Below are positions 24,032-35,226 of a DNA stretch of 64,000 nucleotides, piece after piece. Below the pieces are notes generated by a model that was not told where the DNA came from, did no database searches, and saw only the letters and a list, made by a program, of their open reading frames with translations. Source of the stretch: Lithospermum erythrorhizon (Eukaryota > Streptophyta > Magnoliopsida > Boraginales > Boraginaceae); assembly GCA_019722365.1 (NCBI GenBank), contig JADFUC010000870.1, forward strand, positions 1-64,000, written 5' to 3'. Made by a program: the position numbers and the translations under genes. Every line of letters begins with the position of its first letter. Within the stretch, counting starts at the first letter, position 1.

Positions 24032-24960
24032 ATCGATAATGGGGCTTACCTCCTCCAGCTGATGTAATCGATGACCGGTTTTGATAATTAAGCTGCATTC
24101 GCGGCTCTAAAGTTTCAGGGCTACCTCTTCAAATCGAGTGGCATAACTTCTTAAAGTTTCTCCGGCTTTTGTTGTATTTCCATCAGGGTTCTTTCGTCAA
24201 GACGGTTAGAATGACGACGCCCAAACTTATCCATGAATAGATCCACTACATCTTGCCAACAAGCCTATGGAATCGGGGGCAGCTTGCGGAAACCACTTCG
24301 TCCGTCCCGACAAGTCAGCTGAAACGCCTACAGAGGCCTCGCCCCCTGTTAGCCCAAAAGGATACGTGAGAATCAAAAGGACTCGAGGTGATTGTTCGGG
24401 GTCTCCAAAACCACTCAACGCTTTTAAATTTAGGGCATCCTAAATCCCCAGGCATCAGAAGATGCCTCCCGCCGGTCTCAAAATGGCAACAAAGTGTCAG
24501 AAGCTTTCACAAGCCCTCGACAGGCGATATCTTTTAAGTAGTGCCTTTCATCTCATCGACTTGCTCTTGTAAGTCTCAAGCATTATCGCCTTTATCACTC
24601 CTAGTCTGTGGTTCCGTTCCATATGTTTTTAGTTCGGGCCGTCGCTCCCCGCCGGTTCCTCGCATCCCTACCCCGCCGTCATATGTGATTAAATTGTCAC
24701 CTTTCCTTTGCGACCCCATGGGTTCTCCCTTGCAGGGACCTTTCGAGCGAGATGTCGTATCGTCATAGGTCATATCGTGACGATAGCCTGTGTCTCCGGT
24801 ACTGAGAGTCGCTAGAAATGCTTCGTCAAGGAAATGACAATTATGATATCCCCTCGGCCTCGGCCCCGGAGTGGGCGTTGCTATTGCCGATCTATGGTCC
24901 GCAGTTCGGGTACTGGCTTTGCTTCTTTACGAAATTTACCCGCCGATGACGACGGGGTGA
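24032..24960 (-). pseudogene. Tat gag, N-terminal part, right of the copia insertion
   Basis: On the minus strand, DVVDLFMDKFGRRHSN is followed by LDERTLMEIQQKP and then RFEEVAL. This matches the plant gypsy gag core in which a polar helix precedes an (L)xxIxQxxGExLRxYxxRF block. The copia element interrupts gag just after this block. Confidence 0.75.
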
Positions 24961-25031
24961 TCTTTAAGACTCGCCAGATAAGCTGGGATGTTTCAGAATG
25001 GGAATTATGGATTTCCATTGCACGTACGCAC

Positions 25032-25627
25032 TGATGTCGAGGATTTTGGCGAGGCCCATGACGGGACCTCGCCTGCCCTTTCTAACATCTATTGGATTGA
25101 TCATTCCCGCGGCGAGGACCATTAGATCGGCCCTAGCCGGCTGAACGGGCGCCACGCGGGAAAGCCAGGGAGTCTCGCTTGATTCCTTGTTTGGTACGAC
25201 TTCAGGCCCCCAATCCTGTCAAGGCCGCCAGTGGCACCCGTGCTTCCGTGTGCTAAGTCCGGGTCTATTCGTGTCATAAGCTCCATGCTGTCCGCTTCGC
25301 TAGGATCGATAAGCTCGGTATCTGCATCACGATGCAAGTCGATCGCAGTCACTTCGATTGCAGAAAGCTAAGATTGGCCCGCTTTAATAACTTAATGAAA
25401 TCGCAAGCAAGCCTTACCTCGATTGTTGGAGACCGCGGTGATTTATAGTAGAACTTCAAGAGTCCCACCGCATTTACCTAATAATTCTCATTACTCATCT
25501 ATTTGATGGACAAGTACCTTTCTTCCATATTGAGGCATTTAAGCTTATCATTAAATGGACTTTAAATGAATTTTTTTTTTGTTTTGTAATTCATAAATTG
25601 TATTTATATCAGTAGTAATAATATTAG
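25032..25627 (-). repeat. 5' LTR of the Tat element (minus-strand sense)
   Basis: Direct copy of 4535-5157. It starts TGATGTCGAGG in plus orientation and ends near ATAATATTAGC. The expected tRNA primer site next to its inner edge could not be recognised. Confidence 0.75.
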
Positions 25628-25677
25628 CCGAATCAGATTCAATCGTTCTTACGAATCAAACATGCCTTTTCAGTGGT

Positions 25678-26435
25678 AGATATGACAATCGTGTTGGGTA
25701 GTACTAGGATACTCGATTAGACTACACAACAATATGACCAAACCAGAGATAAATGTGCATCCAACATCTTAACTATTTCTTGTCTCGCCTACAAACCTTT
25801 TGTTTTATCCGAAGTCCAATTTTATTGAGTTAAATAATTATCTTAAAATCAACCAGGACTCAGGGAGCATGCTACCAATGTGCAATACATCAGTTTGGTA
25901 CCATTTTGAAACAACTATATTTTCTTATGTACATGGAAACGAAAGTCTACTATATATGAGACATACATTCGAATATACAATAGTCCAATCTTGATAATAT
26001 CTCTCTTAATATATCTACTGCTAGTGGATCAACCTTAACACATAAGACCATCTCTCAAATTTGGTGATAATCGGATGCTACGTGAAGACCCACACGAGGT
26101 TCGATTCGGTTTCTATATATCCATTAGAAAGTTCAGTTTGCCTCGAATTCGAATGAAGTGAAAAATTCGAAGTTCGATGGTTTCAAGGTTTGAGGTTTGT
26201 TTTGGACTTTCGAATAAAAAATTCGAATTTTCATGATAAAATAAGAAAAAATAATTACAAATTTATATAAATCGAGTCTTCGACTCAAATCGATCGAACC
26301 TAAAACGAAGTCCGAGGTCGGTTCAAACTACATCGAACCGTACCTCGAATCAAATTTTTCGAATTGAATTTGTCGAACCGAATCAAACTTTCAAATTCTT
26401 TTTATTTCATTAAATCGAACTTAATTGTCATATCT
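25678..26435. mobile_element. non-autonomous hAT-like element
   Basis: AGATATGACAAT (25678-25689) is matched by its exact complement ATTGTCATATCT (26424-26435). The inner right half (26.09-26.42 kb) is packed with TTCGAA and TCGAACC words. It resembles the element at 52233-52545, sharing TTCGAATTT(T/C)(C/A)ATGATAAAATA. No matching target duplication is visible. Confidence 0.55.
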
Positions 26436-29400
26436 GTAATCCACTTAATGGGTCATATATAAACAAGATGTATTCTTACTCTATCATGCCCCACAAATTT
26501 TGTGTCTTTTGGGACATTATTAGGTTTCGTGTATATCGCAGTAGAATTACGATCCTGATAAATATTTTTTCCTTGTCGGCTTACCTTGCCTAAACCAAAT
26601 CCTCATTTACTTCGAAAACTAAACCTCAAATACAATTATTTTGTTTCTTTAATTTATTGAGTAACTAAATAAATAAATAAAAACATAGATTTCATTATTT
26701 TTCATATTTTATTCCTCTCCCCAATTTTCCCGGTTTGTGTTTTGGCATGGTAATATTTGTCAGGGGCGTGATTCTTCTCCGGTGGCATGAAAATCATACA
26801 ACATATCTGCCACGTGGACAACTCAAACTCATAGAGTTTTATTATTTATCAATTTATTTTGTTATTGTTTGTTAGTTTTTATTTTTTTTAAATTAAGATG
26901 AATATTATAAATAACGAATATAGAAATTGTTAACTAATGCAATAATAATTTGAGTGATTGGTTCAAAGACACTATAAAATAATAATATTTCAAGAGTTCA
27001 ACCCGACATCTCCTAGTAAACGTTACTTAAATTATTCATAACCCTTTTTATCAAACTTGTCATCTTTATAATATTTGATGAAAAGGGTTTTTAGTACCCA
27101 TAATTTCTTGCATAGTTACATGTGTATTTATTATTTATTGAGCTGCAGATTTATTTTAATTATATAGTTCTACAGTTTGTTTTCAGTTGTAACCTATGGT
27201 TTCTTGTTGTAATGTTGTTGATTTTTAGTTGTAACAATTTATTTTAATTATTTTTTAGTTTTTAGATCTTTTAAGATCATGTTGAATTATATGTTGTTGA
27301 TATTTGTATCCCACTTTCCAAATGCTAACAAAAAGTATATACTTTACCTAAAAACTGATATATTAGTTTGGTCAGGAAATAACAATTGAATACACTAGAG
27401 TTAGATGGAGGGAGTATAAATTGACTCTTAGGTGCTTAAGTTATATATGTGCATCATCCTTGTTGTGTTTAATCTGGCTTAGAAGGTGTTTGGCAAAGCT
27501 TTTATGTAGTAAGGTCTTTGAAACGCCCAATAAATTGCTTCTCTTAGCTTGCCCTGTTCGAATGAGAACTTGATCGAGTTGATAATTTTATAGGGTGGGT
27601 TTGATATGTTACTGAATCCTATTGGAGATTTGCTGATGTTTCATTAATGTGGTTTCATGTATTGGCAGAGTTTGTCATGTGTATTTGTTAACGCATTGAT
27701 TGAATCTTGAGTTTCCAGGATTTTTTCGTAGAAAAATGAAACTATTCCTCTTGCTTTTCATCGAAAAATGGTTTGGCCTTTCTCTTCTGAGATTGTGGCG
27801 TGTTTCTTGTAGAGGCTCCTATAAATTAGAGGTTGCAAGAAATGATCCTAATGAGTTTCATGTTATTCCCTTGATCCATTGGTTATCAGATCTTGACTTT
27901 TCATGAAGCTCTTATATTTGCTTTGGTGAGCACTAGAAGTTGGCCCTTGAGGTTCAAATTGTAATATCCTCTTGTATAAATGATAGGTTTGATTGCAAAT
28001 AGTATACCTGAAAGTATAGCAGTAAGTTAGTGTTATATGTTCATCTATTTACTGATCACTTGCATCTTCGATTGTATTTGCTTCTATTAGGCAAGAGCAA
28101 CTGAAAGTCTCAGAAGCTGTTATATTCTACAAATGTAGCTTGCCTATTTTTCATCTTACCATGTTATCTTCCCCCATAATAAACCGCGACTTGCATATCG
28201 TAAATGTGATCTTTCATCATGTTTGTGTTTGCAAAGTTACTATTGCAGGATATCAGACCACAACGCCAGAAGTAGAACCTCGGACAGGGGAGATGCACTT
28301 CTAAACCGAAGAGTGTCAAATGAAATCACCGAAAATGAAGGCGTGGTACTTATGTTGCTTCTTGAAAAGGATATGAATGAAGTCATTGATGTTAGAAATT
28401 TCAAGCTAAGCGTAGGATAACAGTTATGGTTGATCTTTTAAAATAAAAAGATTGTGTGATGGAGACTTGGTTTGAAAGTTATTTCACTTCTGTCCAAGAA
28501 TGTCAACTGGACAATCACTTTCATTATCCTAATTGATCTTGTTGAACAAGAAATGTCATCACTGATGATGAATCAACCATACATTTACATAGTCACACCA
28601 CTTGCAGAATTCTTGAGACCATTTTTTAGTATAAATATTTGTTTCTTACCCATCTATGTCACTTGCTTTACAAAAATGATTCCAAGGCATTACATATTAG
28701 AATAGGGGAACCCAAGAATTTGAGATAATTTGGAGAACATGAAGGATTCAGAATAAACTGCTGATTTTTAGGATACTAATTGATGTGGGTTGTTTTTTGA
28801 ACTTTCAGTTATTACTCTAGAAAACTTAACGAAGATTGAAATTATTTTCATTACAAGCATACGAGTTTGCTCAAACATGTAACTTATGTTTTTATCTATA
28901 AAAAAATTACGTAATAAAATTAATGAAGCGGGGGTGGTTTATATGTAAGTTAGATTAGTTTGTCGGTTTTGAGAGTATTTACATCAGCTTTTCTAAAATT
29001 CACTTACTTTTTATTATTTTTAAAGTTTATTTTTTATATATGTTATTTAGCAATTTTTCTATTATTCACTTTATTATTGAAAAAATGATAGGGGAGTATA
29101 AATTTGTGAGCAAGCATTTGCATGGATAATTTTATACTGGTAATTTATTTGTATGAAATTTAAAAACATAATTTTTTTTTATTTTCAATAAGAGAATTGA
29201 ATAACGTATAATCGTTGAATGTTTTGGATGTAATAGTTGAGAGTTGGGACGAGCCATCAAGAAGCGTAAGAACAGAGAGGGATCTTGACTTTGACAATTT
29301 CATAGATCTATCCATCAAACTACTCTGTAGTACCAACCATGTAAGCCTCCACAATTAGAAGGGTGCACACTTTCAAAATTCAATTGAGTATATCATTTAG

Positions 29401-30432
29401 TCATCGAACCAAACCATATTCTCACCTATTCACTGTAAGGTAATAATATAATTACAAGTACATCATGTTTTATCATTGCACAAAAACTAAATTGTATACC
29501 ATACTCAACATAAAAACTACGTAGTATAACACTTTCACAAACTAAATATGACAATATTATTTAACCTTATCCACCTAATCTACGATGGTCTTATCATGTA
29601 TACAATTTCCTTGCATTTCACACTGGGCCTAAGTCAGCTGAATCAAGCCATATTAACTAGATTCTTTCTGCCTCGCTGCCTCAAATTTTACACCAAATCT
29701 CCGATATGCTGGATAGCATGTCTGCCCAATTTAAGTAATCACAACAACTACGTCCAGTAACCAAATTTCCCAATTGCAAAACAAAAACAAACAAGATTGA
29801 TATGACAATAAACTATTGGTAACAACTTCATGGTACCAAATAGGTGGCTCATTGTTCATGCGTGATTCATACAAACTAGTACAAATAAGAGGTCAAGTTA
29901 CACAAGTACGCAACTTTATTCACGTTCCTCAAATATACACCCCGCGTAAAATATTAACATTGAGAAACAAATGAAATGTCACTTGTCTCATTGAAACAAT
30001 GAAGCCAAAGCAGTGTAGCCAAATAAATTATCTTGAAAGCTCATTAAGATGGTGACCCATTTCACAACGTCAACGCGCAATTGTCTCCCATCCAACCAAT
30101 GACTTCAAAGATTTGACATATACTGTAATAAATGTCAAATAAGATTATGGAGTTTATAAGTTTTGATTATTTGAAACATAAAATATTTTTTACATAGAGG
30201 TAGTATTAACAACAAATGTCATCAACTTTCAATAACAACTCCATATTGTTGTTGATGACAAAATTCATTTTAGTTAAGAATAGTTAAGTTCGAAAAATAT
30301 ATGAAAGCTTAATTTGCATAGCTTAAGTTTAATGAATGTTCATTACAATTATAATCATTTTAAGGTTTGATTTTGTCCTCTTTCAATCACATTTTTTTAA
30401 TAATATTATAAGTTAATTTAATTAATAAGATT
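26436..30432. other. intergenic DNA with a possible gene relic
   Basis: Mostly AT-rich noncoding DNA. A solitary GGAGGGAGTA at about 27,409 looks like one end of a Stowaway-type MITE. At 27.68-28.42 kb there are exon-like open patches (27,700-27,906 and 28,223-28,420) with cag acceptor-like boundaries (28,249), but no protein family was recognised. Nothing else was found. Confidence 0.4.
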
Positions 30433-30880
30433 AGGCAAATAGTCATTAGTATTATTCGAAATAGGTTTGAATCATTGACTAGTGACAAATATTATATGAT
30501 AATGACGAGAAAATAACTTTAATTATTATAATAACAAAAGCCAATCTCATGAAAAAAATACCATATATATTTTATGAATTTGGGTGTCAAGTGATTAGTG
30601 TTAATTGATGCAACCTCTTAGAACATTAGGAAAACCAAAACCAAAACCAAACCAAATATCTCCACAGCCCTTTCCCTACAAATAAGAGGCAAATAGTCAC
30701 TAGTATTATTCAAATAGGTTTGAATCATTGAATAGTAACAAATATTATATGATAAATGTGACGAAAATAACTTTAATCATTGTAATAACAAAGCCAATCT
30801 CATGGAAAAAAAAATGTAATTTCATATATATTTTAAATTTGGGTGTCAAGTGATTAGTGTTAATTGGATGCAACCTCTTA
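30433..30880 (+). repeat. diverged direct duplication of about 195 bp
   Basis: The segment 30433-30620 (AGGCAAATAGTCATTAGTATT ... GCAACCTCTTA) recurs at 30687-30880 with small indels and substitutions, separated by about 66 bp. Both lie in the promoter side of the DUF1645 gene. Confidence 0.85.
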
Positions 30881-30945
30881 CCATTCAATTAGAACATTCA
30901 ACACTGCTTTAGGAGACCAAACCACACTTCATTACTCTCTACCCA

Positions 30946-30952
30946 TATATAA
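30946..30952 (+). promoter_or_regulatory. candidate TATA box of the DUF1645 gene
   Basis: TATATAA about 180 bases upstream of the ATG, in a C/A-rich setting. A start of transcription near 30,980 would give a leader of roughly 150 bases. Confidence 0.5.
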
Positions 30953-31129
30953 CCCCACCGCCATTCAATTCATACCTATCCACCTTCTTCAATCGTCATT
31001 TGACACCTTGTTCTCCCTCTCTTCATACACCTACACACACCAACAATATTGCTCACCAACCAAATCATAGGATCAAATATAAAAAATCAAAATCCAACTA
31101 CCATAAACAAGAAATAACTCAAAAAACAA

Positions 31130-32187
31130 TTGTCTAGAGACAAGATGCAGAGTAGCTTTACACACATAGTTGAAGATCATGATCATAGCTCAGATGTTGC
31201 ATTAATGGCAAAAAAATTTGAGTATTTAGTAAGATTAAACGAAGATTTGGATACCCAAAAATCGAATATTGAAGATCAAGAACCATGTCATGATGTAGGG
31301 CATCAAAAAGTAGCAAGAACAGAGGATTATGAAGCAAAAACAGAGGATTATGCAGCAAAAACAGGGGATTTTGAAGCAAAAACAGAGGATAGTGAAGAAA
31401 AAACAGAGGATTATGAAGCATTAACAGAGGATAATGGAGAAAAAACAGAGGATTTTGAAGCAAAAAAAGAAGATTATGAAGAAGAAACAGACTATGTTGA
31501 AGAAGAGTTCTCATTTACATTTAAGGGATCAAATGAATCACTAATAGCAGCAGAGGATGCATTTGTTGATGGAAAAATCAAGCCTTTGTTTCCACTTTTC
31601 AATCAAGATTTGCTTTTGCAAGATCAATATTTTGAAGAGAATTTAACTCACAATCCAAAGGTTACAAAAGTATTATTCCAAATGAATAAAGATTCATTGA
31701 ACAAAGATTCATTGGGCAATGATGAAATCTCTCTCAAGACCCATATTGTGAGGGCTAAAGCCTTCTTGTGGATCATCTTGGGGGGTGAGCATGAGAGGTG
31801 CAAGAAGAGTAACTCAACTGGTTTCTCAAAGCTATGGAGATTGAAGGAAGTTGTGAATAGGAGTAATAGTGATGGTAGAGATGCTTTTGTGTTCTTGAAA
31901 AGTGGCAAAGATGGAGATAAAATGATCAAAGGAGGGAAGAATAAAACGACGTCGTCGAACCATCAAAATGGAGTTAAGAAGATGGTGCTGGGTGGGGGTG
32001 GGGGTGGGGTGGGGGTGGTGGTGGTGGGGGTGGTGGTGGTGGAGGAGGGGGGAAGAGTTCGGCTCATGAGATTTATTTGAAGAATAAAGCCAAGGAAAAT
32101 GATAGAAAGAAAGTGTATAAGCCAGAGGTGTTTGGTTTCTTTACTAATGTTAATGGTGGTATAAGCAAAAATGTTCACCCATACTAA
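31130..32187 (+). CDS. DUF1645-family protein, frameshifted near the C-terminus
   Basis: Plant-specific family of unknown function. Residues 1-60 are acidic. Residues 64-119 are eight acidic heptads (consensus TEDYEAK). Then EFSFTFKG (126-133), the AEDAFVDGKIKPLFPLFNQD block (141-160) and KKSNSTGFSKLWRLKEVVNR with NSDGRDAFVFL (225-256), all hallmarks of DUF1645. The annotated frame then enters a G/T tract (31,991-32,055) and runs to a stop at 32,078-32,080 with no family match. In another frame, directly after the tract, KSSAHEIYLKNKAKENDRKK and VFGFFTNVNGG-NVHPY match the normal family ending and stop at 32,185-32,187. One base is missing, or two are extra, in the tract. This may be an assembly error or a real truncation. 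The start is the first of two in-frame ATGs (31130 and 31145). Confidence 0.8.
31319..31486 (+). repeat. 21-bp coding minisatellite (acidic heptads)
   Basis: Eight 21-bp units based on ACAGAGGATTATGAAGCAAAA encode TEDYEAK variants. All keep the length, so the frame is maintained. The units are at residues 64-119 of the DUF1645 protein. Confidence 0.9.
31991..32055 (+). repeat. G/T-rich low-complexity tract with G-quadruplex potential
   Basis: Runs of four and five G separated by single T, then GGT repeats. This is where the DUF1645 frame is lost. Confidence 0.85.
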
Positions 32188-33048
32188 ATATGAAATATAG
32201 AAAAAATTGTTAGGGTAATGGTATTTTTCTTTGTTTTTTTAATTTTTATGTACATTATGAAGTTAGATAGGATAACTTAATGGATTGGTGTGATGTAATT
32301 ATGGAGTTTGAGTTGAGAGTTTATAGTAGTTAGGATTCATTTTGAGAAGGAATGAAGTTATTCGTTGTCGAACTTGGATTTATTGTTGGTTTGTAATACG
32401 GAGTATTGTCTATTGATATAATTCGAATCATAAATCTAGCCAAAAAAAAAATTATATGATGCTAAACCATTTTATCACTTATTAAGTGAATGTTTGTGCT
32501 AGTTTTTTTATAACAAATTATAAGTCCTCGTGTGAAATAAATTCAAAGTTGGATTCCAAACTTGTTACATGCAAGTTTAACTACCAAAAAATGCTTAAAG
32601 AAAAAGTTCACTCAAACACAAGTACACAACCTCTACAATTTGATTCATGATTTGTGTTTTCGGCTGAAATTTAAAAGCTAACCTAAGTCAATATTCTAAA
32701 ATTGGAGGGTACAAGTTATGTTGCATACTTGTAGAGGTGTGTGTCTAATGTCTTATATTTTCAAAGGTAAAGATTAGGCTTCAAGAACCAGCAACATAGA
32801 TGGTGTACTTGAGTAGTTGAGTATATATTTATTGTTGGATAATTTTTACACTCCAAAAAAGTGTTAGAATTAAAACAGCTTTAAAGTTTCTTATACTCCG
32901 AATACCATTTGATTGATATTGTGATACCCCCATACACGCACTGAATCCAACGAAATTATTTTAATGTATATTCAATTATTCAACCTTTAAATAAAAAAGA
33001 CTAACTCCATTTCATTAATCTTAACTTTTCAAAAATCACATTATTCCA
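32188..33048. other. 3' UTR and intergenic DNA
   Basis: AT-rich with no open frame of note. AATACGGAGTATT at 32.40 kb is a palindromic word seen elsewhere in the window. Confidence 0.4.
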
Positions 33049-33380
33049 GAGTGCTGGTTAAAATCAATTTTAAAGGCAATTTAGACAACACATCCAAATA
33101 ACTCATCTCAATCTCTTCTAACTAACCCACCATAGTATATTCTTAACCCATCCACCAATTTTACCTTTCAAATAAATAAAAAATAAAATAAACTCATCAT
33201 CATAATTAATTAAAACTGAGTGGATGGGTTAAGAATTATGTATGATTGAGTTAGTTAGAATTAATTTAAATTGAGTGAATGGATTAAGAATTATGTATGA
33301 ATAAGTTAGTTATAAAGGAAGCAGTTATTTTGATGTTGTTTATCTAAATCGGTTCTTTTAAAATCGATTATCAAGACGCT
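33049..33380. mobile_element. foldback MITE of about 330 bp
   Basis: The left arm GAGTGCTGGTTAAAATCAATTTTAA and the following 70 bases are the approximate complement of the right arm ending TTAAAATCGATTATCAAGACGCT. An inner pair, TTCTTAACCCATCCACC against GGATGGGTTAAGAATTATG, extends the stem. No coding capacity. Flanking duplications are unclear. Confidence 0.65.
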
Positions 33381-34369
33381 AAAAATACAATTTACGTCTA
33401 TTCGAAAAATTAAATAGTTCAAGTATTTATCGAAATGATTTCGTTAATTGCATGACCTGTATTTAAGTTTAGCCTTGGTATTATCAATAAAAGTATCGAA
33501 CTTCAAACTTGAAAATTAGTCAAAAATCGCTTTCATTTCTAAATTATGCATGCATCCAAGTCAAAAAAATTAGTCAAAAATTGAAATTTAGTCAAAAATC
33601 GCTTTCATTTATGAAGTTAAATGAAGTTTAGCCCGTATGCATCCTGAACTTATTCATTTTGTTGGTGTCCTTATACTATCTTTCTTGCCGGGCATATTCG
33701 TAGACCCACTTTCCACTAAAATACATACCTTAACGATTATATTACCCCTAAACACAATAAATCTAACGACATATTAAGGTAAAATATGAAATGATTATAT
33801 TATCCTTATACTGAAATGACTATTTTATCTTTTAACACTATACTAGTTAGGCCTCTTGGCCAATAAGCCTTCTCATTTTGGATACAAATCTTTTCTTGAA
33901 TTTTAGACACCCATCTTTGTCTTCTAGAATCTAGATTGCTCCATCAGGTTTCCTTCCTGAGTTATACTCCCTCAGTTCCCAAATTTAATGAACATTTACT
34001 TGTACATAAATTTTAATTAAACTTTCATATATTATTTTCCTTCATTTCATTCATTCCAAAAGATGATAAAAACGACTCTCCCCTCTCGACAATACAGTAG
34101 GAGGGTAGTAGTTGAGAATAGAATATGATCCTATGCCATTGACGACATACATAGGCATAGAGCTCATCACAATTATAAAGTACCTCATCACAAGAATATC
34201 GATTGTGAGGCTTGTGAACTGACCTTTTAACTCAATAAAGTATCACCACCACCCTTGATAAAGTACATACATATATTTCATAGGTGTTAAAACCTGTCTC
34301 GTTTATATCTTTACATATAATGTGAGGCTTGTGAACTGACCTTTTGTCTATGAAATAACTGATGAGTGT
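33381..34369. other. intergenic DNA with a 25-bp direct repeat
   Basis: A 25-base word starting TGTGAGGCTTGTGAACTGAC is present exactly at 34204-34228 and 34321-34345, just outside the second Tat element. ACTCCCTCAGTTCCC at about 33,966 looks like one end of a Stowaway-type MITE. No gene is seen. Confidence 0.5.
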
Positions 34370-34938
34370 CTTTTTCCCCAAGTGATCTCCTATAGACGAG
34401 CTGAAAAATGCTGGGCTGATTCATTTACTCTTTTCTTTGCGATCCGGAACTTATCCTCGAGGCTGTCTCCGAATCCTTTGTCAAGTCCGCTCTCCTTGCT
34501 TTGGGCTTCGGACAACCGAGGATGCGATCCCCCGAGGTACAGGTTGTGCCCCACTCATCGCCTCGAAGCTAATACCTGTGTTATGAAGCCTCCTCGCCTC
34601 CATGGTCTTTTCCGTGATTTAAACCCGGGATTGAGGCTACCTAGACCACGACCGAAGTCGATCAGAAATGCACCCGACGCCTACTTAGTTCGGTGTTTTA
34701 AGAGCCAACGAACAAGCAGTTATTCAGCTTTAGCTTTACCTCCAAACGAAGGCACACGACGAGCGGAGGTTCAGGCCCCTTTAAAGATATTTTATTAAAC
34801 ATTACGATCCTGCGCCCGATGGACTTTCTACTTTAAGCCAGGCTCATTGGATATTTTTTTATAATAAGTCATTAGTCCATTATTCCTTCTCTAATTAATG
34901 TCCATATTAATTGTCTTCTTTTAATCTCCAAAATTCCA
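34370..34938 (-). repeat. probable 3' LTR of the second Tat element
   Basis: Right edge set by the polypurine tract (34,939-34,950 in plus sense) by comparison with the first element. Composition shifts from AT-rich to GC-richer at about 34,370. No second LTR exists in the window to confirm it. Confidence 0.4.
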
Positions 34939-35226
34939 ACCGCCATTTTTCAAATTTTGAGCTTTTGAAGCAGCTTAAAATTCTCACCAACCACTTGTAG
35001 CCATCTTTATAAATATGAGAATCCTAAAGAGACACGCTGTATGATCACCATATAAAAGGTATGTCTCTCCATTTCTTTTCACTTATTCACTTTTCTTCTT
35101 GTTATTATCGTCTTCTTCTCAAAGCAAAAGCAAGTTCCCTTTTCTCTGCAATTTTCAATTCTCCTCGCAACTTTCAATTTTCCTCGCAACTTTCCGCTCA
35201 CTCCAACCTCTCACGACTTATTCTCC

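Larger units (their letters stand above)
4535..25627 (-). mobile_element. degenerate Ty3/gypsy Tat-lineage LTR retrotransposon with nested insertions
   Basis: Two copies of a roughly 600-bp sequence in the same orientation (4535-5157 and 25032-25627) bracket gag, protease, RNase H, a second RNase H and integrase remnants, all on the minus strand and in gypsy order. The second, archaeal-type RNase H (TNNEVKYEA) and an extra plus-strand ORF near the 3' LTR are marks of the Tat lineage (Retand, Grande and Ogre relatives). Every coding part has stops and frameshifts, so it is dead. A Ty1/copia element and a hAT relic have inserted into it. No matching target-site duplication was found at the outer edges, so the limits are approximate. 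Confidence 0.85.

Noticed and set aside
34382..34798. 138-codon plus-strand frame
   Set aside because: It lies in the probable LTR of the second Tat element, is Pro/Arg/Leu-rich, and has no domain.
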